Assembly (NCBI GenBank): GCA_005800405.1
Contig: SYFN01000116.1
Coordinates: 1-5,135 of the forward strand
DNA length: 5,135 nucleotides
DNA from: Burkholderiales bacterium
Lineage (GTDB): Bacteria; Pseudomonadota; Gammaproteobacteria; Burkholderiales; Burkholderiaceae_D
Direction: 5' to 3'
Shown: positions 1 through 5,135 of the stretch, piece after piece
How positions within the stretch are numbered: position 1 is the stretch's first letter
Layout of the letters: each line of letters begins with the position of its first letter
Position numbers and translations under genes: made by a program
Notes under the pieces: model-generated
The model's database searches: none
What the model was told of the DNA's origin: nothing
Seen by the model: only the letters and a program-made list of their open reading frames with translations

Positions 1-693
1 AACGTCGTTCTGCATCGCTACAACCTGGATCATATCGGTCGTATCATCGAAATGGCCGTGGAGATGGGCGTCGAGTATCTTGAGCTCGCCAATACGCAGT
101 ACTACGGCTGGGGCATGGTCAATCGCGATCAACTGATGCCGACGCGAGAGCAGCTCGAGCTGGCCGAAGCGGTGGTAAATGAATACCGCGCCAAACTTGG
201 CAATACAATTAAGCTGCTGTTTGTCGTTCCTGATTATTTCGAAGAACGTCCCAAGGCGTGCATGAATGGCTGGGGTTCGGTATTCCTCGCGGTGGCGGCC
301 GATGGCGCAGCCTTGCCTTGCCACGCAGCGAAAAGTTTGCCGGGTCTGCAATTCCCGAATATCACAGAGACAACTTTAAAAGATATCTGGTATGACAGCG
401 ATGCATTCAATCGCTATCGCGGTTATGGGTGGATGAAAGAACCCTGCCGTACCTGCCCCGACAAGGAAAAAGATTTCGGTGGCTGTCGTTGTCAGGCCTA
501 CGCGTTGACCGGTGACGCTGAAAACGCAGACCCAGTGTGCAGCAAGTCGGCACAACATGGCGATGTGAAGAAGATCGTATTGCAGGCGCAGGCGCCGCGG
601 ACAGAAGAAAAGCCGCTGGTTTATCGAAACGATGCCAACTCTATGCGTTATGCCGCGATACCAATAAAAGAAGAACGAGACAAGGTTACCTGA
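1..693 (+). CDS. pqqE: PqqE, PQQ biosynthesis radical SAM enzyme (5'-partial)
   Basis: The frame is open from base 1, so the gene enters from the left; ATG 52 is internal. PqqE is the radical SAM enzyme that, with the chaperone PqqD, links the Glu and Tyr side chains of the PqqA peptide in the first step of PQQ synthesis in the cytoplasm. The 230 residues present are the C-terminal part. They hold the SPASM-type auxiliary Fe-S ligands: Cys87 (ACMNGWG), Cys107 (LPCHAA), Cys149 and Cys152 (EPCRTC), Asp158, Cys162 and Cys164 (GGCRC) and Cys180 (DPVC). Their spacing fits, from memory, the ligands of the Methylobacterium extorquens enzyme with a constant offset of about 161, so roughly 160 residues, including the CxxxCxxC SAM motif, lie outside the window. 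The motifs IWYDSDAFNRYRG and ALTGDAENADPVC are typical of PqqE. The frame is intact, unlike most genes here. The stop is one base before the next ATG, suggesting co-transcription downstream. Confidence 0.96.
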   Translation, partial: NVVLHRYNLDHIGRIIEMAVEMGVEYLELANTQYYGWGMVNRDQLMPTREQLELAEAVVNEYRAKLGNTIKLLFVVPDYFEERPKACMNGWGSVFLAVAADGAALPCHAAKSLPGLQFPNITETTLKDIWYDSDAFNRYRGYGWMKEPCRTCPDKEKDFGGCRCQAYALTGDAENADPVCSKSAQHGDVKKIVLQAQAPRTEEKPLVYRNDANSMRYAAIPIKEERDKVT

Positions 694-694
694 G

Positions 695-1453
695 ATGACT
701 GAAGTGGCACGCCGGCTTTTTCCGCTTTCCCGACTTTTCAAGCCTCGTACCACGATCTCCCCGGTTTCTGGGGCAGACCGGCTCTTTCTTCAGTGGTTGT
801 GATTCGTTGGGCTGCTGTTGTTTGCTTCGTTTCTGATGTGGCGCGACAATATCTGGGGTGTACTGGTCGCAGCCGATTCCATCGGCATCACGCTGATGAT
901 CATCGCAGTGTTTGCAGGCTCCACCCTCTGGGTCGGCATGCGTGCCTGGGCTCTGATGCAAGAGCGCCAGTCACTCGATGCGTGGAAGCTCGCTGCAAAT
1001 GCTTATGCGCCTTCCACTCTGCCCGATAACGGCGCTACCGCAATTCACTCGTATTTTTCCGCACTACTCGACAAAAGCCGCCGTCGTGATTACGACAACG
1101 CGCAGCTCACTGAAGTGCTGGTCGAGCGCTTGCATGGTCCGAGCGAATCTGCCTGGTGGGTGAACGGGATTCAGATCAAGCTCGGACTGTTGGGTAAAGT
1201 GATTGGCTTCTCCATTTTGGCGATCGAAATTTCGCAGATACAAAACTTTGACGCGTCACAGTCTTAAACACTGCTCAAGACGCTGACAGGCGGTCTGGGT
1301 ATTGCGCTGCTAACGACAGCGGTTGGCCTGGTCGCGAACATGCTATTGGGCGTACAACTGGTCAGGCTCGATCGTTGCGGTGACGGTATAATCGCGGACT
1401 CGCTGTAGCTGGCAGAAACTTAGCTGGCGATGCTGACTCATCAGGATCGATAG
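695..1453 (+). pseudogene. MotA/TolQ/ExbB-family proton channel protein, interrupted by four in-frame stops
   Basis: A single frame of 252 codons runs from ATG 695 to TAG 1451-1453 but contains TGA at 800 (codon 36), TAA at 1265 (191), TAG at 1406 (238) and TAG at 1421 (243). The longest open piece is 803-1264. Hydrophobic segments lie near residues 30-49, 62-82, 163-182 and 199-222, with a cytoplasmic stretch between the second and third. The segment GLLGKVIGFSILAIEI, then NFDAS, then LTGGLGIALLTTAVGLVANM is the TolQ/ExbB channel signature; these proteins form pentameric inner-membrane proton channels around an ExbD/TolR dimer. Similarity crosses codons 36 and 191 in the same frame, showing that the pieces were one gene. 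Lys168 sits where the family usually has Thr (GTVxG). The start follows the pqqE stop by one base, with AAGG at 683-686 as a weak ribosome binding site. The final TAG overlaps the GTG of the next gene. As read, only 35 codons would be made without readthrough. Confidence 0.82.
1443..1446 (+). promoter_or_regulatory. Ribosome binding site for the GTG start at 1453
   Basis: AGGA lies six bases before GTG 1453. This spacing supports the GTG as the start of the ExbD-like gene, even though it overlaps the upstream TAG by one base (TAGTG). Confidence 0.55.
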
Positions 1454-2058
1454 TGGCGTTGCGAAAGAAGCGTCGTGAAGGGGAGGTCGATCCCTTTTAT
1501 GACATGCTGTTCAACATCCTGATTGCTTTCGTTTTTTGTTTCATCATGGCGCTGTTGGCGATGAATCCGAAAGCGAAAAAAGAGGACGATATTCCGGCCA
1601 AGGCAGAGTTCATCATCACGATCACCTGGCCCGACATGAATCCGAATGATTTGGACACCTATGTGCAAGATCCGGCGGGTGCGGTGGTGTGGTTCCGTTC
1701 ACGCGAGGCTGGTCTGATGCATCTTGATCGCGATGATCGTGGTCTGGCAGGTGATTCGATCAAGGTCAATGGCCGAGATGTGGTCAATCCGATCAATCAG
1801 GAAGTCGTGACGATTCGCGGTTTCTCCGCAGGCGAGTACACCGTCAATGTGCAGTACTACGAAAGTAAAAACAGCGAAGCCGTCGAGGCCATGATTTCCG
1901 TGGTCAAAATGAACCCACGCGCCGAGATCGTGTACTACGGCACCCTCAGGCTGGACCGCAAGGGCGATGAGGCGACCGCCGCACGATTCACCGTCGATCC
2001 CGATGGCAGCGTCAGAGATATCAATACCTTACCTAAACAGATCGTTCCGCAGATATGA
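1453..2058 (+). CDS. ExbD/TolR-like membrane protein with a long periplasmic beta-domain
   Basis: This intact 201-residue protein starts at GTG. A basic N-terminus (RKKRR, 4-8) is followed by VDPFYDML (12-19) and one hydrophobic helix, about 18-37. The layout matches the ExbD/TolR motif in which a conserved Asp at the membrane edge (PFxD; here Asp17) carries protons in the channel. Pairing with the preceding TolQ/ExbB-like gene supports this. Residues from about 50 to 201 would be periplasmic and do not look like the usual ExbD C-terminal domain. The segment ITITWPDMNPNDLDTYVQDP (55-74) recalls the beta-sandwich of DUF2135/YfaP-like proteins (TW...DvDl.v.dP), a resemblance judged by eye. HLDRDDRG (90-97) and GFSAGEYTVNVQYY (123-136) look like further strands and loops. 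The protein is longer than typical ExbD (about 140). Its TGA overlaps the ATG of the next gene (ATGA at 2055). It is the only gene of the block without an internal stop. The membrane role is well supported; the periplasmic function is unknown. Confidence 0.85.
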   Translation: MALRKKRREGEVDPFYDMLFNILIAFVFCFIMALLAMNPKAKKEDDIPAKAEFIITITWPDMNPNDLDTYVQDPAGAVVWFRSREAGLMHLDRDDRGLAGDSIKVNGRDVVNPINQEVVTIRGFSAGEYTVNVQYYESKNSEAVEAMISVVKMNPRAEIVYYGTLRLDRKGDEATAARFTVDPDGSVRDINTLPKQIVPQI

Positions 2059-2567
2059 CCCATATTTCAATTCTCCTGACCTTTCTGTACCTGACCGTTG
2101 CGATATTATTTCTGATCTTGTGTCTGGCCACTGCCTGAAAACGCTGGATCAAGCTCGTAATGATTTTTGTGGTGACCGCCAGTTATTTTGTCGCCAATTA
2201 CACTTTTGAAGATATGTTGGGCTAGCCCACACCGCGCATGCTGCCGGAAAAATTTATCATCGTTTCGGCGGTGATTGAAGAACCGAATCCCTCAAAGGGA
2301 GTTGATGGTGCGATTTACCTTTGGATTTCGCCACTGGATACGCAGCGCCCTGGGTCGGTACCACGAGGATATAAGCTGCCCTACCTGAAAGATAATCACT
2401 CTGAGATCTCTGAGTCGCAACGTCGTAGCCGTCAAGGTATACGTCAGGTCGCCGTGATCGAAGGCGGCGGTGGCGGCAGCGGCGGTTCATGGTTGAAGAT
2501 GAACACGGAAAAGAAAGTCAAATTGAAGATCAGCGATGCGCCTGCGGCACGCATGCCGAAGAAGTGA
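2055..2567 (+). pseudogene. Small two-helix membrane protein, unrecognised, with two in-frame stops
   Basis: One frame of 170 codons runs from ATG 2055 (ATGA overlap with the ExbD-like stop) to TGA 2565-2567, interrupted by TGA at 2136 (codon 28) and TAG at 2223 (codon 57). The longest open piece is 2226-2567. Two hydrophobic helices, about 4-26 and 32-48, are separated by a short basic turn holding the first stop (KRWIK follows). After the second helix comes DMLG-stop-PTPRMLPEKF; a Trp codon at the stop would give GWP, one base from TAG. The soluble part contains EEPNP (75-79), GAIYLW (85-90) and PRGYKLPY (103-110), then a Gly-rich stretch GGGGGSGGS (137-145) and a basic tail. I do not recognise the family. 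Position in the operon suggests an accessory subunit of the ExbB/ExbD-like complex; this is inference. The continuous hydrophobic pattern and overlapping junctions at both ends argue that the whole frame is one real gene. Confidence 0.7.
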
Positions 2568-3283
2568 TGATGAAGCGCTTGTCTCTCATTCCGGCCATGC
2601 TGGTATAAGCCGGATGCTCTCAATCGCTGCCGGTCGGTGATTCATATTTTCCGCTGCCCGTCGGCGCAACCTGGGAGTACGATGTCACCTCCGATATCAA
2701 CAATATCCTCACGCATGACACCTATATCCTGAGTGTCGATCGTACGGTTGATGCGGACACGGGCGAGGTCATTGTGCGCCGGGTCGAGGTACCCGACTCG
2801 ATCGGTATCGAGTACTGGTTGCGTCAGGAAAAAGATCGCGTTATCCGAATTGTGCAACGCATTGATGTAGATGAACATGCCAAACTCGACAGCAATCCGC
2901 GCGTCGTTCTCAAGCTGCTCGTTACCGTGGGCGCGACCTGGATTGTACTCACGGATACCTTTGTGATTGCACCGAAAGTCGAGATGGGTATGGGCACCAC
3001 CAAAATGCCCAAAGTGCTGATGACCTACACCGTCGAGGCAGTAGATGAAACCGTGGCTGTGCCGGCAGGTACATTCAAGTCGTGTGCACGCGTGACAGGC
3101 AACGGCAACATGGCCTTGTATGTGGATGCGGTGCAGGGTTTTCGCGATATACCCGTTGTCAATCGCGAGTGGTATTGCAAAGGTGTCGGTCTGGTCAAAG
3201 CGGAGCGCACCGAGCTCTTGCATTCAGCCTACTACTCATCGGGCAAGATCACGATGGCGCTGACGTCGTTCACATTGCCCTAG
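2567..3283 (+). pseudogene. Putative outer-membrane lipoprotein with a stop in its lipobox
   Basis: The frame of 238 codons starts at ATG 2567 (overlapping the previous TGA) or at the adjacent ATG 2570. It begins MKRLSLIPAMLV, then TAA at 2606-2608 (codon 14), then AGC with Cys17. This is a type II signal peptide in which the stop occupies the -3 lipobox position, normally Leu; TTA to TAA is one base change. Ser at +2 would favour the outer membrane. The mature part has two VGATW segments (32-36 and 121-125), VPAGTF (165-170) and EWYCKGVGLVKAE (201-213). Together these are typical of a widespread type of envelope lipoprotein/beta-fold hypothetical protein (PL.VG..W.Y ... VPAGTF.C ... Y.KGVGLVK). 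No enzymatic motif is seen. From codon 15 to the TAG at 3281 the frame is open. As the last gene of the block it may be the outer-membrane partner of the ExbB/ExbD-like complex; this is inference. Confidence 0.75.
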
Positions 3284-3559
3284 AGTGTGTTGGGCATGCA
3301 TTGCACCCACTAGCACTCGATTCTTTGCCGGAAGTCTCCGTTCATGCCTTGTCTAAGGCGCGGGGGCGTCTACGGAAAAATCGGTAGATTGCTATCGGTT
3401 CGGTGCAGTGAAGCATGCCGGTCAAGTCATTGGCGACTGGATTGGTTTCCACAACCACTGGCACCCGCACCAGACACAGGAAATAAAAATATCTGCTCAG
3501 GCATTTGCATCGGTGGCTCGAAGTGAGCCTATTCTGCCGGTTCATTACACCCCAGTTCC

Positions 3560-3587
3560 GGAACCCAGATTTCTAAACTGTTACTTA
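3560..3587 (+). promoter_or_regulatory. Possible ECF-sigma (HrpL-like) promoter
   Basis: GGAACC (3560-3565), 15 bases, then TTACTTA (3581-3587). The first half is identical to the -35 element of many ECF sigma factors, including the hrp box (GGAACC-N15/16-CCACNNA). The second half matches only A, C and the last A (CC replaced by TT). It ends 28 bases before ATG 3616. GGAACC also lies within the palindrome GTTCCGGAAC. The match is weak and was found by eye. Confidence 0.25.
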
Positions 3588-3606
3588 AGGGTGGTTTTTA
3601 CCTTTT

Positions 3607-3610
3607 GGAG
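3607..3610 (+). promoter_or_regulatory. Ribosome binding site for ATG 3616
   Basis: GGAG lies five bases before ATG 3616. It is the best Shine-Dalgarno match in the area and favours this start over ATG 3826 in the same frame, which has none. Confidence 0.6.
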
Positions 3611-3615
3611 CAGAC

Positions 3616-4770
3616 ATGTACAACAACCTGTCATCATTTCCCATCCAGTCACCGTTATCTTCGACGATCAGCACTGACCAGGCGAGAACGTCCGCGCCGC
3701 CAATCCACCACCATTTATTTGCCGCGACAAACCCTCCTGTCATGCGCAGCAGGGTCGCTCATCATCACGGTCTGCCTCATCAGCCTGATCGTGCTGGTAT
3801 GCGCGAGCGGCGTGCACGGTCTGAAATGACCGTGAGCCAGCTGCAGCGCAGTCGCGGCGTGGAGCCAGCGACGAATTTCCACGCTGAGGTGCTGGAAGCC
3901 TATGGATACCGCCAGCTGGCTCAGTGGGTGATGGATATGCCTGCCAAGGTGTTGAATGCGGTGCAAGCGATGAATGAGGCCCTTTGTGATGCGGTGTCAT
4001 TTCGTATTGGTCCTCCCGGTGCGCAGGCCGCTCCGGCTCCCCGCAACCCACCGTCGGTGGATGACTTCCTGAAAAAATTTTCTGCAGATTTCGAGATCAG
4101 GCTTAGCCCGGCCGCGCGGCATGCAGTCGATATGCGCGGCATGGTCATCGTCGTCGGTGAAGATCACTTCGATCCATCGATACAAGCCTTGGTTAAAAAA
4201 GTGATGTTCGAATTTCGCAGGACTCGCGGCGACAAGTTCTTTATGGAGACCGGCAGCTAGCAAGTATGCAAGGAGCGTGTGGAGAAATATCAGATGCAAT
4301 TTAACTACTGCGAGCTATTGGAAGAGAATAGCATGGTTGTTGAAGAATTGAGTGCGATAAGAGAGGAGCGGGATCGCTATTTGCGTGAGTCCGTCAATTA
4401 CCTGAAAAAGCACGTAGCTTCTGCGCGAGAGGATTTGCCTGCACAAAACGTGTTGACCTACCTTAATTTCATCAGCCAGCATGAAAAAAAGCTGCCTGCA
4501 TCCAAAGTCGCTTCCTACAGCGATCTGCAAAGAAAAATCCGTGAAATCAAAGTACGTTTCGAAAACGCAAGCCTTAAATCGTTACCACAGCGAGATCAGC
4601 AGATGGCTGAGGGCGTGCGCGACAGACGAAGCGAAACAGGGCTGAACTATATGGTTATCGGTGTCAGTCATTTGATGGGGACTGTCGAGCACTTGCAGGA
4701 TCTGCCTGTGATGATGATGGTGCCTCGGGCCCTGGTCAAGCAGGTAGCGGCCAACAAAGAGGAGCTCTGA
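3616..4770 (+). pseudogene. TraB/ChaN-like (Tiki superfamily) hypothetical protein, split by an in-frame TAG
   Basis: The frame of 384 codons from ATG 3616 to TGA 4768 is interrupted once, by TAG 4258-4260 (codon 215). The two open pieces are 3616-4257 and 4261-4770. I do not recognise a named family. Residues 1-75 are rich in Ser, Pro, His and Arg and look disordered. Residues 176-184 read MVIVVGEDH, followed by a helix and FFMETGS (208-214); near the C-terminus, MVIGVSHLMG spans 346-355. A strand ending in GExH, a downstream Glu and a late GxxH are the arrangement of the TraB/GumN, ChaN and erythromycin-esterase proteins, which use these residues in metal-dependent or hydrolytic chemistry; this is a motif-level inference. 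Residues about 235-320 are charged and helical. The stop separates the two GxxH motifs, so the truncated product would lack the second. The polar N-terminus and the ECF-like promoter could fit a secreted effector, at low confidence. The gene stands alone, after a 332-base gap. Confidence 0.6.
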
Positions 4771-4776
4771 CCTGCC

Positions 4777-4802
4777 CGGGTATTCGTGACCCGATGCTTT
4801 TG
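4777..4802 (+). terminator. Weak possible terminator after the TraB/ChaN-like gene
   Basis: CGGGT (4777-4781) can pair with ACCCG (4789-4793) across a seven-base loop, followed by ATGCTTTT. The stem is only five base pairs and the T run is short, so it may not be functional. Confidence 0.25.
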
Positions 4803-4890
4803 CAAGTATCAGCAATCATGAGGGATCACGACCGATTTCTCTCACCTGATGTGCGTTACTACGGCGATCACTTCACAATATCAATTTCTC

Positions 4891-4924
4891 AAAAATAAAA
4901 AAGCCGACGGCATACGCCGTCGGC
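4891..4924 (-). terminator. Strong rho-independent terminator of the PQQ dehydrogenase gene
   Basis: GCCGACGGC (4903-4911) and GCCGTCGGC (4916-4924) form a perfect nine-base-pair stem with the four-base loop ATAC. On the minus strand the stem is followed by TTTTTTATTTTT (complement of 4891-4902), the classic layout for transcription arriving from the right. It lies 61 bases beyond the dehydrogenase stop codon. The plus-strand side has no T run after the stem, so it is expected to act mainly on the minus strand. Confidence 0.88.
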
Positions 4925-4985
4925 CAAGACTGCACGGGATCAACGACCAAATTCCTTATTCCAATGCAGACGGGAGTAAAACTTT

Positions 4986-5135
4986 TTACTTCATCAGCTT
5001 GAAGACCCAGACGGAGTCACCCTGCTCGAGCGTGTTGACCTTCTTGGCGACTTCGCCGCCCCACAGAGGCACAGCGCCGCCCCAACCCGACACGACAGCA
5101 ACGTACTGCTCGCCGCCATCTTCCTAGCTGATCGG
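4986..5135 (-). pseudogene. PQQ-dependent alcohol/methanol dehydrogenase, C-terminal fragment with an in-frame stop
   Basis: Only the last 49 codons lie in the window; the gene enters from the right edge. Reading leftwards, the frame gives [23 protein letters not shown], then [13 protein letters not shown] and a C-terminus [13 protein letters not shown] before TAA (4986-4988). The (P)ISYEv.G.QYVAV.sGWGG motif and a final VFKL segment are hallmarks of quinoprotein alcohol and methanol dehydrogenases, periplasmic eight-bladed propellers that oxidise primary alcohols with PQQ and pass electrons to cytochrome c. The in-frame TAG (plus-strand 5124-5126) sits exactly where the family has Tyr (TAC or TAT), one base away. 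The subtype (MxaF, XoxF, ExaA or Mdh2-like) cannot be decided from so short a piece. The gene converges on the plus-strand genes and ends at a strong terminator. pqqE in the same window supplies the cofactor pathway. Whether the whole gene is dead or has a single aberrant base cannot be told here. Confidence 0.8.

Larger units (their letters stand above)
3284..3615 (+). other. Intergenic region without a convincing gene
   Basis: These 332 bases separate the lipoprotein from the next gene. Short open frames exist on both strands (for example plus-strand frames around 3344-3526 and 3408-3677), but none has a ribosome binding site, a recognisable motif or consistent composition. No clear hairpin terminator follows the TAG at 3281. 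The right end holds the promoter-like element and ribosome binding site listed separately. Confidence 0.55.

Noticed and set aside
376..961. Minus-strand open frames over pqqE and the channel gene start
   Set aside because: They lie antisense to well-supported genes, lack ribosome binding sites and resemble no known family.
695..2058. Zorya anti-phage system (ZorA/ZorB are MotA/MotB-like)
   Set aside because: The ExbD-like partner lacks the OmpA-type peptidoglycan domain of ZorB, and no helicase or nuclease genes follow.
2642..3223. 193-codon minus-strand open frame
   Set aside because: It mirrors the lipoprotein gene codon for codon; the sense strand carries the VPAGTF and KGVGLVK motifs.
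3344..3677. Short plus-strand frames in the intergenic gap
   Set aside because: They have no start signal or motif, and the second runs out of frame into the following gene.
695..5126. Reassigned genetic code (a stop codon read as an amino acid)
   Set aside because: All three stops occur inside frames, and all three also end genes plausibly here (TGA 691, 2056, 2565, 4768; TAG 1451, 3281; TAA at 4986-4988 on the minus strand).
800..5126. Pure C-to-T or G-to-A deamination as the source of the stops
   Set aside because: It fits a Gln, Arg or Trp origin for several stops, but the Tyr-to-TAG change in the dehydrogenase and the Leu-like TAA in the lipobox need transversions.
4849..5127. 92-codon plus-strand frame at the right end
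   Set aside because: It crosses a strong terminator hairpin and lies antisense to the PQQ dehydrogenase C-terminus.
1..5135. CRISPR arrays, tRNA or rRNA genes, insertion sequences
   Set aside because: No regularly spaced repeats, cloverleaf-like segments, transposase motifs or terminal inverted repeats were seen by eye.

Overview
The window suggests a Gram-negative, PQQ-using (alcohol- or methanol-oxidising type) bacterium, probably a proteobacterium. The evidence is the C-terminal 60% of pqqE at the left edge, the extreme C-terminus of a PQQ-dependent alcohol/methanol dehydrogenase on the opposite strand at the right edge, a TolQ/ExbB-ExbD type inner-membrane pair and a lipoprotein. A species cannot be named from this sequence.

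Layout: (1) 1-693 (+), pqqE, open at the left edge, reading frame intact. (2) 695-3283 (+), a tightly packed four-gene block whose first start lies one base after the pqqE stop. It encodes a MotA/TolQ/ExbB-family channel protein (695-1453), an ExbD-like protein with a long periplasmic domain (1453-2058), a small two-helix membrane protein (2055-2567) and a lipoprotein (2567-3283). The genes join by overlapping stop/start codons, so they look translationally coupled and probably form one envelope complex powered by proton flow. (3) 3284-3615, a gap with no convincing gene, ending in a promoter-like GGAACC element and a good ribosome binding site. (4) 3616-4770 (+), an unrecognised protein of about 384 codons with paired GxxH motifs resembling the TraB/ChaN/EreA (Tiki-like) superfamily. 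(5) 4771-4985, a convergent intergenic region with a strong terminator for the minus-strand gene. (6) 4986-5135 (-), the end of the PQQ dehydrogenase gene.

The most unusual property is that five of the seven genes contain in-frame stop codons, nine in all (TGA 800 and 2136; TAA 1265 and 2606; TAG 1406, 1421, 2223 and 4258; TAG on the minus strand at 5124-5126), yet no frameshift is visible. Protein similarity and motifs continue in the same frame across each stop, and gene junctions are preserved. pqqE and the ExbD-like gene are uninterrupted. All three stop codons also end genes normally here, so a simple code reassignment does not explain it. Young pseudogenes or substitution errors in the assembly are the leading explanations; programmed readthrough at all nine sites is unlikely. 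The interrupted genes are therefore annotated over their full frames as pseudogenes, with the open segments stated.

Functionally, pqqE and the dehydrogenase belong to the same cofactor/enzyme system. The four-gene block is placed as if co-transcribed with pqqE and is the best candidate for an undescribed envelope system, although in this copy three of its four genes carry stops.
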